Assembly (NCBI GenBank): GCA_016786845.1
Contig: JAEUVB010000012.1
Span: forward strand, 186,001-250,000
DNA length: 64,000 nt
Direction of reading: 5' to 3'
Origin: Chitinophagaceae bacterium
GTDB taxonomy: Bacteria > Bacteroidota > Bacteroidia > Chitinophagales > Chitinophagaceae
Numbering within the stretch: the stretch's first letter is position 1; every line of letters begins with the position of its first letter. Positions 1-9,340 of the stretch are shown here, piece after piece. Below the pieces are notes generated by a model. The model was not told the origin of the DNA, did no database searches, and worked only from the letters and a program-made list of their open reading frames with translations. A program made the position numbers and the translations under genes.

Positions 1-150
1 CAAAGTGCTTCGTTGTTTTTATGAAGCTATCGTAATCATATAACATATACCATTAATCGTATAACACTCCCCAATACGCATCAACATACATTTACACTTA
101 CTATTCCATACACCCCGGGCTGCATTAAGCCGCCCACTAAAATAAAGATC

Positions 151-951
151 ATGAGAAAATACATATACGTCCTCGTCGCCATCCTGAGCATTTCCATTTC
201 TGCCTGCAACAAAGATGAAGGCGTCAATATCTTCACCATCGACCAGGATAAAGAATTGGGACTTCAGGTGAAACAAGAAATTGCATCCGACCCCATCAAG
301 TATCCCATCCTCAGCCGTACCACCTATGCCTCGGCTTATGCCTATCTCGATCAAATGAAAAATACAATCCTCAGTAGCAACAAAGTCACATACCGTTCTA
401 ATTTCCTTTGGGAACTGTCTATCATCCACGACGATAATATTCAAAATGCGTTCTGCACGCCCGGTGGTTATATCTATGTCTATACCGGCCTCATCAAATA
501 CCTCGACAATGCCACTTCACTTGCCGGAGTGATCGGTCATGAAATTGCGCATGCCGACAAAAGGCATACGACTGAAGCCATGACCAAACAATATGGTATC
601 TCTACCCTCGTATCGGTCATCTTGGGCGACAATCAAAATCAACTTACCGATATTGCACAAAGCCTGGTTGGACTTACATTCAGTCGTGAAAATGAAACTG
701 AAGCCGACAAATATTCTGTCAACTATCTTTGTCCTTCATATTACCGTGCGAATGGTGCCGCAGAGTTCTTTACCAAAATCATCAATCAAGGTGGTGGCAA
801 TATTCCCGAATTCCTAAGCACACATCCCAATCCCGATAACCGTGTAAATGCGATCAACATGGAAGCCGTGTCCCTTTCATGTACCGGCGGCAATATCACT
901 ACAGCTGAAGATGTGTCGAATTATAATGCGTTTAAAGCGATGTTGCCGTAA
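151..951 (+). CDS. M48-family zinc metallopeptidase, lipoprotein
   Basis: The 266-aa product begins with a lipoprotein signal ending in a lipobox (SISAC, Cys19), so it is probably anchored in a membrane facing the periplasm. The zinc motif HEIAH lies at residues 130-134, and the downstream ENETEAD stretch near residue 182 supplies the expected third ligand of M48 (Oma1/BepA-like) proteases. No transmembrane segment is visible after the signal. It may degrade or help fold envelope proteins; the substrate is unknown. It stands alone: the 150 bp upstream hold no clear TAnnTTTG box, and downstream is a repeat array. Confidence 0.88.
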   Translation: MRKYIYVLVAILSISISACNKDEGVNIFTIDQDKELGLQVKQEIASDPIKYPILSRTTYASAYAYLDQMKNTILSSNKVTYRSNFLWELSIIHDDNIQNAFCTPGGYIYVYTGLIKYLDNATSLAGVIGHEIAHADKRHTTEAMTKQYGISTLVSVILGDNQNQLTDIAQSLVGLTFSRENETEADKYSVNYLCPSYYRANGAAEFFTKIINQGGGNIPEFLSTHPNPDNRVNAINMEAVSLSCTGGNITTAEDVSNYNAFKAMLP

Positions 952-969
952 GAAAAAGGTCCAACTCAA

Positions 970-1215
970 CTCGGGAGTATAGTAATTCGGTCCGGCAAAT
1001 TTGCAATTCGCTCCGGCAACATAGTAACTCACTCCGGCAATATAGTAACTCGATCCGGCAACTTTGTAATTCGCTCCGGCAATTTAGCAACTCGCTCCGG
1101 CAACATTGTAACTCGATCCGGCAACATTGTAACTCGATCCGGCAATATTGTAACTCGCTCCGGCAACATTGTAACTCGCTCCGGCAACATTGTAACTCGA
1201 TCCGGCATCTTCTTA
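970..1215 (-). repeat. 21-bp tandem repeat array, copy A
   Basis: Eleven units starting TCCGGC lie at exact 21-bp steps from 991 to 1201, with a decayed unit at 970-990. Read on the minus strand the core is TTGCCGGAGCGAGTTAC followed by four variable bases. Units next to the leader (1117-1200) are nearly identical, while distal ones (970-1110) vary more. There are no spacers, so it is not CRISPR. The same family appears inverted at 19005-19340. Function unknown. Confidence 0.95.
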
Positions 1216-1269
1216 TAACACCATTTTTAAGTCAAAGCAACCGATTTTCATGTCGGATTGTCATAAGCA
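1216..1269 (-). repeat. Conserved leader of 21-bp array, copy A
   Basis: Read on the minus strand, this AT-rich stretch runs from GACAATCCGAC through AAAATCGGTTG to TTATAAGAAG and abuts the first repeat unit. It matches 18947-19004 at most positions by eye, in the opposite orientation. It contains a CCGA...TCGG inverted repeat. It lies on the same side of the array as in copy B, so leader and array form one polar element. Confidence 0.9.
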
Positions 1270-1282
1270 TCACCTTCTCTCT

Positions 1283-1358
1283 GTGCGATTTCGCATTCAC
1301 GAGGTGCGATTTCGCATTCATTAGGTGCGATTTCACATTCACTCAGTGCGATTTCACG
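1283..1358. repeat. Second 21-bp tandem repeat, GCGA-TT-TCGC type
   Basis: Four units starting GTGCGATTTC at 1283, 1304, 1325 and 1346 have a 21-bp period. The first two contain the small palindrome GCGA-TT-TCGC; the last two read TCAC instead. The sequence is unrelated to the adjacent array but has the same period. It lies 13 bp beyond the copy A leader and about 80 bp before a glycosyltransferase gene. No counterpart is seen near copy B. Confidence 0.9.
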
Positions 1359-1424
1359 CCCCTCTAACCCCAAATCCGCTTTTGTACCCACTCAACCCTA
1401 TTTCCCGCTTTCATTTTTTGCCAT

Positions 1425-1432
1425 TACTTTCG
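1425..1432 (+). promoter_or_regulatory. -7 promoter box (TACTTTCG)
   Basis: This is a near-match to the Bacteroidota -7 consensus TAnnTTTG and ends 5 nt before the GTG start at 1438. The mRNA would be leaderless or nearly so. No clear -33 TTTG is seen at the right distance. Confidence 0.5.
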
Positions 1433-1437
1433 CAATC

Positions 1438-2160
1438 GTGTCCAACCTTCCTTACATCAGTCTCATCATTCCCTGCTTCAATGAAGCGGAGCGTTGCGAC
1501 CGGCTCATGCAAGGTCTATTTCAGTTTCTACAACAATGGCAGGGCTCCTTCGAATGTATCATTGTAGATGATGGCAGTACGGATTCAAGTGATCTCGCCA
1601 TCAAAAATCATCCTCATTTCCCCCTTTTATCTTCCCATATCCAAATCCTCACCCAAGCCAATCAGGGCAAAGGGGCTGCATTAAAGACAGGCATACAACA
1701 GGCCCAAGGCGATTTCATACTCACACTCGATGCCGATATGGCCACCGAACCGACCGAATTGATACAATGGCTCAAGATGCGACAGACGTTTTACACCAAG
1801 GAAATTCTGATCGGCTCACGTGAACTAAAAAATTCTGATGTACAGGATCTTGGATATCGAAAAATAGTCGGGAATATTTTCAACGCCATCATTCGCCTTT
1901 TTACCGGACTGCCCTTTAGAGATACACAATGCGGCTTTAAACTCTACCCCGCTGCTGCAGCCAAGGCCCTCTTCGACAAACTCCAAACCCCCGGATGGTC
2001 TCACGATGTAGAAATTCTCAAACGTGCAAATCGCCTCGGTTATGCCATAGTTGAAATGCCCGTGCATTGGAAAGCCATTGAAGGAAGTAAAATCCGCGTG
2101 GTTCAAGACGGATTCAAAATGTTGTTCGAAGTCATCCGTATTTCATTTTTGAAGGATTAA
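1438..2160 (+). CDS. Family 2 glycosyltransferase, ALG5/DPG-synthase-like
   Basis: The 240-aa GT-A protein has the N-terminal strand SLIIPCFNE (8-16), a VDDGSTD nucleotide-binding motif (43-49), a DAD metal motif (98-100) and a late DTQCGFKLY segment typical of dolichyl/polyprenyl-phosphate glucosyltransferases. It probably moves a sugar from a nucleotide donor to a polyprenyl phosphate at the inner membrane. The GTG start is supported by the -7 box 5 nt upstream and by alignment of the N-terminal strand. No C-terminal membrane domain is present. The acceptor and sugar cannot be read from sequence. Confidence 0.88.
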   Translation: MSNLPYISLIIPCFNEAERCDRLMQGLFQFLQQWQGSFECIIVDDGSTDSSDLAIKNHPHFPLLSSHIQILTQANQGKGAALKTGIQQAQGDFILTLDADMATEPTELIQWLKMRQTFYTKEILIGSRELKNSDVQDLGYRKIVGNIFNAIIRLFTGLPFRDTQCGFKLYPAAAAKALFDKLQTPGWSHDVEILKRANRLGYAIVEMPVHWKAIEGSKIRVVQDGFKMLFEVIRISFLKD

Positions 2161-2185
2161 ACATTCAACATTGAACATTCAACAT

Positions 2186-2932
2186 TTAGATTCCGCCCGC
2201 TTCCTCCAACAACTTAATCATATCCTTAGCTCCCTTTTGCCTGGCAAGCCCCAAAGGTGTCAGGCCATTATTATTTCGTTCATTGAGTAAGGCTTTATTT
2301 TGAATGAGAATCTCAGCGACTTTTGAATATGCCGTCGACTTACTATCGAAGAACTCCAAGGTGCAGTGTAAAGGTGTATTGCCCTTCAAGTCTTTTTGAT
2401 TGATATTCCCTCCAGCCGCGATCAATAAGGGGTAGATCTCATAATTATTCCAGGTCGCTGCCACATGCATCACGGTTTGTCCGGTCGATTCGGTCAGGGT
2501 CAAATCCGGATGGTAACTTAAAAACAATTCCACCAATTCCTTGGGTGCACGATATACCGCCTGATGCATGGCCGAACCTGCTTCTCCTGTGGCATTTATA
2601 TTGGCTTTGTTCTCCAATAAATATTTCGCAATATCGGTCTTGCCAAATCTTGCTGCCACATATAAAGGCGTCGAACCATTTTTACTTTGTGCATTGATCT
2701 TGGCTCCTTTCTTCACTAGAAACCTTACCACATCTATATTGCCGGCGGCAGCATGATGTAAAGGTGTAAGCCCCCGGTCATCCTTCAGATTCACCAATGA
2801 AGGCTTAGACTTAAGTAATTTTTGTACCGCTTCAAGCTTACCTTCTTTAGCCGCCATATGTATGGGTGCCTGGGCCTTGGTCACGAATGAAGTCAGTGTC
2901 AACAACAGTAAAAAGACAAAAAATCTGGTCAT
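2186..2932 (-). CDS. Secreted ankyrin-repeat protein
   Basis: The 248-aa product has a signal peptide (MTRFFVFLLLL... ending ...TKAQA) followed by roughly six ankyrin repeats, each with the pattern G-TPLH-AA and later L---GA--N. Such repeats bind other proteins; no enzymatic domain is visible. It is probably periplasmic. It converges with the glycosyltransferase, and the 25-bp gap holds a short AACATTCAAC-type repeat. Its partner is unknown. Confidence 0.85.
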   Translation of the reverse strand: MTRFFVFLLLLTLTSFVTKAQAPIHMAAKEGKLEAVQKLLKSKPSLVNLKDDRGLTPLHHAAAGNIDVVRFLVKKGAKINAQSKNGSTPLYVAARFGKTDIAKYLLENKANINATGEAGSAMHQAVYRAPKELVELFLSYHPDLTLTESTGQTVMHVAATWNNYEIYPLLIAAGGNINQKDLKGNTPLHCTLEFFDSKSTAYSKVAEILIQNKALLNERNNNGLTPLGLARQKGAKDMIKLLEEAGGI

Positions 2933-3046
2933 GGTACAGGGTTTTATGGTATGAAGATAATCGCTTATGGTGATTATTCATACTGAAAGCCAAGCTTCAC
3001 TGCGGATAAGGTCATATTACGCTATAACATTATACATATCCTTGAC

Positions 3047-3054
3047 TATATTTG
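3047..3054 (+). promoter_or_regulatory. -7 promoter box (TATATTTG) of pdxA
   Basis: Exact TAnnTTTG match, 19 nt before the ATG at 3074, giving a short A-rich leader. A -33 box is not obvious. Confidence 0.6.
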
Positions 3055-3073
3055 TAGGCATTAAAAACACACG

Positions 3074-4162
3074 ATGAGCCAAACTATTCCAAAACCCATT
3101 ATCGGCATTACAACAGGAGACATCAACGGCATTGGTATCGAACTGATTATCAAATCACTCTCGGAACATCGTTTGTTAGAGTTTTTTACACCGGTCATTT
3201 TCGCTTCCAACAAAGTGATTACGCATTATAAAAACCTCATCCCCGATAGCAATTTCCAATACACCGGCACCAAAAGCATGAGCGCCCTCAACCTGAAAGG
3301 CGTGAATGTATTTAACTGCTGGGAAGAAGATGTGGCTATCAATCCCGGACAAATCACCGACCTCGGCGGAAAATATGGTGTACGATCCCTCATGGTGGCT
3401 ACACAATGTTTGAAAGATGGCGAACTGCAAGGCCTTATCACCAACCCCATCCATAAAAAGAATTCTCAAACGCCCGACTTCGCGTATACGGGTCATACTC
3501 CTTTCCTGAAAGATAAATTTGGCGCTAAAGATGTTGCCATGATGATGTGTGCCGATGAACTGAAAGTGGCCCTGCTTACCGAACATGTACCGATTAGCGA
3601 AGTCAGTAAATATGTGACCTTAGATAATATTTTAAGTAAAGTGCGTATCATCAACGATAGCCTCATCAAAGATTTCGGTATCGACAAACCCAAGATCGCC
3701 GTATTGGCCCTCAACCCTCATGCGAGCGATGATGGCTTGATCGGCAAGGAAGAACAAAATGTAATTGTTCCTGCCATTGAAAAATTACGCACGGAAGGTA
3801 TACTCGCCTTTGGTCCTTATGGTGCGGATGCCTTCTTCGCCCGTCAGCATGATCAGCAATTTGATTGTATACTGGCGATGTATCATGACCAGGGATTGAT
3901 TCCATTCAAAAGTTTCGATAAAGGCCAGGGTGTAAACTATACCGCCGGATTACCTGTGGTGAGAACATCCCCCGACCATGGAACGGCTTTCGATATTGCC
4001 GGCAAAAACATGGCCGACAATGCTTCATTCCTCCAAGCCATGTATATGTGTATCGATATCCTCAACCAACGCGCAGGATATGCCGAACACACCAAAAACA
4101 AATTGAAACCGGGAAGCATGCAGACGAAAATCCGCAGATCGAAAGAAGATATTGTGGAGTAA
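3074..4162 (+). CDS. pdxA: 4-hydroxythreonine-4-phosphate dehydrogenase
   Basis: The 362-aa protein has the PdxA hallmarks: N-terminal GITTGDINGIG, the metal and substrate histidine motifs YTGHTPFLKD and YHDQGLIPFK, and the C-terminal DHGTAFDIAGK. It oxidises 4-phosphohydroxy-L-threonine in the DXP-dependent pyridoxal 5'-phosphate pathway in the cytosol. Length is slightly above the usual ~330 aa. It is monocistronic here, with its own promoter, and converges on rfbC 13 bp away with no clear terminator between them. Confidence 0.96.
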   Translation: MSQTIPKPIIGITTGDINGIGIELIIKSLSEHRLLEFFTPVIFASNKVITHYKNLIPDSNFQYTGTKSMSALNLKGVNVFNCWEEDVAINPGQITDLGGKYGVRSLMVATQCLKDGELQGLITNPIHKKNSQTPDFAYTGHTPFLKDKFGAKDVAMMMCADELKVALLTEHVPISEVSKYVTLDNILSKVRIINDSLIKDFGIDKPKIAVLALNPHASDDGLIGKEEQNVIVPAIEKLRTEGILAFGPYGADAFFARQHDQQFDCILAMYHDQGLIPFKSFDKGQGVNYTAGLPVVRTSPDHGTAFDIAGKNMADNASFLQAMYMCIDILNQRAGYAEHTKNKLKPGSMQTKIRRSKEDIVE

Positions 4163-4175
4163 AGGGTTATCCAGA

Positions 4176-4715
4176 TTACATCTCACTCAACCTTGGCAAC
4201 ACCTTATCCTTATCCGACAGCACCGCATGGTGAGTACTGACCTTCCAATCGATAGCCAGGATTTCATCAAATACATACAGACCACCTTCAGCAGATTTCT
4301 GATAGAAATTATCACATTTATAAAAGAATACGGTATCATCTTCCAATACCGAATACCCATGTGCAAAACCGCGGGGTACAAACAATTGCAATTTATTTTC
4401 AGGACTTAACTCGATGGCATATTGCTGACGATAAGTGGGCGATTCAGGTCTCAAATCAACGACCACATCCAAGACCTTTCCTTGCAATACCCTCACCAAC
4501 TTAGCCTGAGCATATTCTCCGGTTTGAAAATGCAGTCCGCGTATAATCCCGTAATTAGACTTCGCCTGATTGTCTTGTACGAAATGGGTCTCCTGACCAC
4601 AAAGCTCATTGAATGTTCGCTGATTGAAGCTTTCATAAAAATATCCCCGCTCGTCTTCAAACACTTGAGGCTCCAGAATAAAACAATCTTTTAAGGGCGT
4701 ATCAATTCGTTTCAT
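4176..4715 (-). CDS. rfbC: dTDP-4-dehydrorhamnose 3,5-epimerase
   Basis: The 179-aa cupin has the family landmarks DERGYFYESFN, IRGLHFQ (catalytic His), VLQGKVLDVVVDLR and VPRGFAHGY. It converts dTDP-4-keto-6-deoxyglucose to dTDP-4-keto-rhamnose for surface polysaccharide. The rfbA, rfbB and rfbD partners are not in this window. It lies 22 bp after a HAD phosphatase on the same strand, so the two may be co-transcribed. Confidence 0.94.
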   Translation of the reverse strand: MKRIDTPLKDCFILEPQVFEDERGYFYESFNQRTFNELCGQETHFVQDNQAKSNYGIIRGLHFQTGEYAQAKLVRVLQGKVLDVVVDLRPESPTYRQQYAIELSPENKLQLFVPRGFAHGYSVLEDDTVFFYKCDNFYQKSAEGGLYVFDEILAIDWKVSTHHAVLSDKDKVLPRLSEM

Positions 4716-4737
4716 AATCTATTTATAATTCTTTCTC

Positions 4738-5436
4738 TTACACAATACGTTTCATTTCAGACAGACAAGAAATTTCATAGGTGGGACGGTCATCATGCGG
4801 CTTCTGATGAGGATTAAAAAACACCTGGTCCATGCCAATTTCGCGGGCACCAAGAATGTCAATATCCAATGCATCACCTACCATCAGACTGCTGTCAACA
4901 TCTGCACCGGTTTCTTTTAAGGCAAATTCAAAGATGCCTTTGTGCGGCTTCATACTCATGGCTCTTTCAGAGGTAATCATTTGCTGAAAAAAATGATCAA
5001 TGGATGCCGTACGAAGTTTCTGATATTGTGTTTCTTCAAATCCATTGGTGATGAGATGCATGGCATACCCTTTACCGGCACAATATTCAAGCACCTCTAC
5101 AGCATAAGGAAACAAGGCTTTTTGTTGCGGTAAAATATCCAGATAATCCTCACTCATTTTCTTGGCCAGGGCCAGATCGTTCACTTTGTAATGAACGAGA
5201 GTTTGCCACATTCTTTTCCAACGAAGATCTTCACGACTTAGGAATCCATTCCTGAATCGCTGCCAGAGCTTGTCATTGATTTCATGGTAAACTTCATTGA
5301 AATCGTCAAAATCAAGAATCCCTTTCTCCGGAAGTTGATTGGTATGATAAACCTCCTTTAAAGTATGGACAGAATTCAATTCAAAATCCCAAAGGGTATG
5401 ATCGATATCGAAAAATAAATGCTTGTATATTTTCAA
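4738..5436 (-). CDS. HAD-family nucleotidase, YjjG-like
   Basis: The 232-aa protein has HAD motif I FDIDHTLWDF at residues 9-18, a helical cap, motif II ITNGF, a motif III lysine in MKPHKGIFEF and motif IV VGDALDIDILGA. The DHTLWDFE form of motif I is typical of YjjG-type pyrimidine nucleotidases, which remove phosphate from non-canonical nucleoside monophosphates. The start is a TTG codon; the preceding gene's stop is 1 bp upstream and the N-terminus fits the family at this point. It is probably translated as an operon with the gene ending at 5438. Confidence 0.85.
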   Translation of the reverse strand: MKIYKHLFFDIDHTLWDFELNSVHTLKEVYHTNQLPEKGILDFDDFNEVYHEINDKLWQRFRNGFLSREDLRWKRMWQTLVHYKVNDLALAKKMSEDYLDILPQQKALFPYAVEVLEYCAGKGYAMHLITNGFEETQYQKLRTASIDHFFQQMITSERAMSMKPHKGIFEFALKETGADVDSSLMVGDALDIDILGAREIGMDQVFFNPHQKPHDDRPTYEISCLSEMKRIV

Positions 5437-5437
5437 C

Positions 5438-7948
5438 TTACTTTTTTATAAATGGAATAGATTTTCGGTAACCTTTTTCGTTAACGAATTCAGTGATATA
5501 ATATCCCGGGGCAAATGAACTGACTTCGATTTTAATCTGAGAATTCCCCGAGGGCATCGTTTGTTGCTGCTTTTGGATCACGCTTCCGGCACGATCAAAA
5601 ATGCTGATATTCAAACTTCCGGCTTCCGCACCAAGTATGTCTATCATCAACAAATCGTCGACCGGATTGGTGCGGATGTTTACATTCATATTTGACAGGA
5701 TGGAAGGTGTTCCAACAGGAGTCACTGTACGTACGATATCATTTTCCCAAATGCCTCTGCCATAAGTTGCTGCCCTGAGTTTTCCGGTGGCATAATAAAT
5801 TTCTAAATCACTCACCTCCGTATTCGGCATGCCGGTGCCATAGTATTGCCATACGGTATCCAAATCCTTTTTATAAAACACCCCGACATCTGTGCCCAAA
5901 TACATATCGACATTGGTACTGTCACTCTCTTTATCTATCTGTATACAATTGGCCGGCACATTGGGTATATTATAACTGATATTGGTCCAGGTCACGCCAT
6001 GATTCACCGATTTATAAACCTTACTATGGTCACCGTAACCTGATTTAGTCACATAAATGACATCTTCCAGTTTGGGATGAACTTTCACCATAGAAACATT
6101 TTCGAAGGCCCCCGATGCAAACGGAACGGTATAACTCAACCAATTCAAACCCAGATTATTGGTATAATAAATTTTCTGTTCAAATCCGGTATAAATGACA
6201 TCTGAATTGCTGGGTGCCACATCTAACACTTCTAATTTATTATTCGGATTGCCGGTCAAATTATTACTGATCTTATTCCAATTGTCACCTTCATCAAGCG
6301 ATAACCATACATCCGCGTAACCGGCAATGATAGTAGCCGGACTATTTGGATCCAACATATAAGGGGTCACCCATGCACCCTTATTGGTATCAGCTGTTAT
6401 ATCATAATAGGTATCATTCACCCACTTGTCATAAGAACGATACATGGTTCCTCCCCAATAGGTGGTGAAGATGGTCCAGTCATCTACAGGATTAATTGCC
6501 ACTTCCATACCATCACCGCCATTTGTTGGCCCCCATGATGTAGGAGAAACACGTTTGCGACCTCCGTTATCCTGCGTACCCCCAATCATGAATACGGAAT
6601 CTTGAGTGGACAAGGCGATCTTATAAAACTCAGTAATAATAAGACCGTTAGACAGGTCCGTCCATTCATTATTCAATTCATTCAAACGATACAAACCGCC
6701 GTCATTGCAGAAATAAATATAATGAGGCAACAAAGGGTTCACTGCCGCATAGTGATTATCGGCATGCACTTCGGGCAAAACGCCATCGTTATACCAATTC
6801 GTGATTTGGCCCCAATTGGTACCTCCGTCAATAGAACGAAAATTTTTCACGTAACCACAATACACTTTTTGTGGATTGAGATAAGATAATTGAATTACCG
6901 CATTGTCATCAATCGTTGAATTTTTCAACACAAAAGGTGTATTCGCCCCATCAGTCGACAAGTAATATTTATCATTACCGGTACCAAATGCAATATAATT
7001 AGAGTCGGCCGGAGTGACAGACATTTCAATATCGGTAGATGAGGTGAGGCTTGATACGGCAGTCCAATTATTCCCATCATCCGTTGATTTGTACACTTGA
7101 TTTGCAGCTACATAAATGGTAGAAGCATGGAATGGTTTGAATTCTATATCGGTATGCTGACCATTTCTAATTTTGGTCCAGGTGGCACCCGAATCGCTGG
7201 TTCTCCAAAGTCCATTGGATTGGGCACTATATAAAACCAAATTACTATCCGGATGCATCATCAATTTATAATACACCACCTGATCGGTAAAGTTGCTGCT
7301 TTGAGTGGTGGGCGCCCAGCTTTGTCCTCCATTGGTGGACTTGTAAACACCCAAGCCATAATGCCACCATCCTTCATTGAGACCAACAGTGATATACATC
7401 GTATTCGGATTGGTCGGATCTATAGCAATATTTCCCACACTGCAGTATGGCAATTGATCGCCCAAGGGTATCCACGAGTTGCCCCCGGTCGTTGTTTTCC
7501 AAATCCCGCCTTTATTGACGCCCACATAAATGATATTGGTATCTGTGGGATGGAAAGTCACTGCAGCCACTCGCCCCATTCCATTATAACCACCCGGTGA
7601 AGTCGTTTGTGAAATATTTCTCCAGGCCCCTGCTCGCTGTTTTTTAGAACCGGCTGCCGTCTGAAGTCCTGAGTAGGCCTTATACCTCAATTGTGCATCC
7701 GGCAAACTCCCGTCAGGCATCACCCGCTGCTTCCAATACCATTCCTGACGTTTGTACTTCACATACTCATTATCATCCCATGGGATAAACGAAGAGGACT
7801 TAGATGAACCGGGCTGGTTTTTAAAATAATCATCGGCTACCTGCATAATATCGTTCAGGTTAGATAGCCCCTGAACCTTATCCTTCAATTGACCTGAAGA
7901 AACTTGAAATGCCAAGGAGAGAACAAATACGAATAGGATGTTTTTCAT
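5438..7948 (-). CDS. T9SS-sorted BNR/sortilin-like beta-propeller protein
   Basis: The 836-aa protein has an N-terminal signal peptide, then many repeats of the type VYKSTDGGxxW (BNR/Asp-box; sortilin or glycosidase-propeller fold) from about residue 110 to 730, and a C-terminal T9SS type A sorting domain of about 80 residues ending in GYYITEFVNEKG...KK. It should cross the outer membrane by T9SS and stay on the surface or be released. Propellers of this kind bind or cleave glycans or peptides; no catalytic residues are evident. The HAD gene follows 1 bp downstream. Confidence 0.87.
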   Translation of the reverse strand: MKNILFVFVLSLAFQVSSGQLKDKVQGLSNLNDIMQVADDYFKNQPGSSKSSSFIPWDDNEYVKYKRQEWYWKQRVMPDGSLPDAQLRYKAYSGLQTAAGSKKQRAGAWRNISQTTSPGGYNGMGRVAAVTFHPTDTNIIYVGVNKGGIWKTTTGGNSWIPLGDQLPYCSVGNIAIDPTNPNTMYITVGLNEGWWHYGLGVYKSTNGGQSWAPTTQSSNFTDQVVYYKLMMHPDSNLVLYSAQSNGLWRTSDSGATWTKIRNGQHTDIEFKPFHASTIYVAANQVYKSTDDGNNWTAVSSLTSSTDIEMSVTPADSNYIAFGTGNDKYYLSTDGANTPFVLKNSTIDDNAVIQLSYLNPQKVYCGYVKNFRSIDGGTNWGQITNWYNDGVLPEVHADNHYAAVNPLLPHYIYFCNDGGLYRLNELNNEWTDLSNGLIITEFYKIALSTQDSVFMIGGTQDNGGRKRVSPTSWGPTNGGDGMEVAINPVDDWTIFTTYWGGTMYRSYDKWVNDTYYDITADTNKGAWVTPYMLDPNSPATIIAGYADVWLSLDEGDNWNKISNNLTGNPNNKLEVLDVAPSNSDVIYTGFEQKIYYTNNLGLNWLSYTVPFASGAFENVSMVKVHPKLEDVIYVTKSGYGDHSKVYKSVNHGVTWTNISYNIPNVPANCIQIDKESDSTNVDMYLGTDVGVFYKKDLDTVWQYYGTGMPNTEVSDLEIYYATGKLRAATYGRGIWENDIVRTVTPVGTPSILSNMNVNIRTNPVDDLLMIDILGAEAGSLNISIFDRAGSVIQKQQQTMPSGNSQIKIEVSSFAPGYYITEFVNEKGYRKSIPFIKK

Positions 7949-8020
7949 AGTCTTTTATTAGGGTAATTCCCAACGCATTCATTCCAAATCTCGTCAAAAG
8001 CTAAGTTCCAAGTGAATGAT

Positions 8021-8028
8021 TACATTTG
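8021..8028 (+). promoter_or_regulatory. -7 promoter box (TACATTTG)
   Basis: Exact TAnnTTTG match that overlaps the first possible in-frame ATG (8016). Transcription would begin after it, which argues that translation starts at the ATG at 8055. Confidence 0.65.
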
Positions 8029-8054
8029 CAGCGAAAATACTTAATCCTGATTAC

Positions 8055-9311
8055 ATGAGAAAATTCAACACCACCGCCCTATTGATTTTGCTGACCACAT
8101 TCAGTGTGTTTGCCGAAAAGAGAAGAATATTGTTCATCGGCAATAGCTATACGGGTGTAAATGACCTTCCGAACACGGTCAAAAACCTTGCCTTATCCTT
8201 CGGCGACACCCTTGAAATAGACAGCAATACACCCGGAGGTTATACCTTCAATATGCAAAGTACGGATGCTACCACCTTGTCCAAGATTAAGGCAGGCAAT
8301 TGGGATTATGTTGTTTTGCAAGCTCAAAGTCAGGAGCCCGCATTTTCTCCTGCACAAGTGGAAAGTGACACCTATCCTTATGCTAAAAAACTGTGCGATT
8401 CGATTCGTGCCTATAATAACTGTGCGGAAATATTATTTTACATGACCTGGGGCCGAAAAAATGGAGATGCATCTAATTGCGCCGCTTATCCTCCTATTTG
8501 CACTTATGCCGGCATGCAACAAAGATTACGTGAGAGCTACCTGGAAATGGCCGACAGCAATAATGCGACCTGTGTGCCTGCCGGTGTTGCCTGGAAAAAT
8601 TTGAGAGCTGCATTCCCCCTCATCGAACTCTATCAGACCGACGAATCCCATCCTTCAGCCAATGGTACTTACTTAGTGGCATGTACATTTTATTCGAGCA
8701 TCTATCATAAACCTAGCGACAATGCCGGCTATGTGCTCAGTGGCGTAAGCGCTGCTGATGCGTTGAACTTGCAGAGTATTGCGAGCCATACCGTATTAGA
8801 TAGTCTCGAAAACTGGCAACAATCTGGAAGTATCCCTTATTCAGATTTTAGCTTTGTGCAAAATGCCAATCAAGTCACGTTCACCAATACTGCCAAACGG
8901 AGTACACAATACGAATGGAATTTTGGGGATGGCAGTGCATTGAACACGACCACAAATCCTGCCCATACTTACTTGTCTGCAGGACAATATTTTGTCACCT
9001 TAAAAGCTTACACCAGTTGCAAATCCAGTTCGCACAAAGACACCGTGGATATTACCAATATCCCGAATGGTTTGAATGAAACCAACGTTTCAGGGATCAA
9101 GGCCTATCTCCAAGACCAAACCTTTATCGTAAACCATGCTCAATCCGGCGATCAGCTAGACATTATTTCTCTGGCCGGTCAGCGTGTGTATCATACCCGA
9201 TTGACCCAGGGTCAAAATCAGTACAACTTGACATTGTTACCCGGTTCATACATTTATCGCATTACGAGAGATCAACGTCGGGTTAGCTCAGGAAATATCA
9301 TCATGAAATAA
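8055..9311 (+). CDS. T9SS-sorted SGNH-hydrolase-like protein with PKD domain
   Basis: The 418-aa protein has a signal peptide (MRKFNTTALLILL...SVFA), then RRILFIGNSYTGVNDLP, a variant of the SGNH block I in which GNS holds the nucleophile, and a late ESHPSANGTYL that could give the catalytic Asp/His pair. A PKD-like segment (YEWNFGDGS...HTY) follows, then a T9SS sorting domain. It may be a surface esterase or lipase; the substrate is unknown. I chose the 8055 ATG because a 13-residue extension to 8016 would start inside the promoter and mask the signal peptide. Confidence 0.82.
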   Translation: MRKFNTTALLILLTTFSVFAEKRRILFIGNSYTGVNDLPNTVKNLALSFGDTLEIDSNTPGGYTFNMQSTDATTLSKIKAGNWDYVVLQAQSQEPAFSPAQVESDTYPYAKKLCDSIRAYNNCAEILFYMTWGRKNGDASNCAAYPPICTYAGMQQRLRESYLEMADSNNATCVPAGVAWKNLRAAFPLIELYQTDESHPSANGTYLVACTFYSSIYHKPSDNAGYVLSGVSAADALNLQSIASHTVLDSLENWQQSGSIPYSDFSFVQNANQVTFTNTAKRSTQYEWNFGDGSALNTTTNPAHTYLSAGQYFVTLKAYTSCKSSSHKDTVDITNIPNGLNETNVSGIKAYLQDQTFIVNHAQSGDQLDIISLAGQRVYHTRLTQGQNQYNLTLLPGSYIYRITRDQRRVSSGNIIMK

Positions 9312-9340
9312 CCTGAATAAGATTATTTCTTTTCAATTTA

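Noticed and set aside
19-444. 141-codon minus-strand frame overlapping the M48 gene
   Set aside because: It is antisense to a protease with clear zinc motifs and has no domain or promoter support.
970-1269. CRISPR array with leader
   Set aside because: Units abut with only four variable bases and no 25-40 bp spacers, and no cas genes are present.
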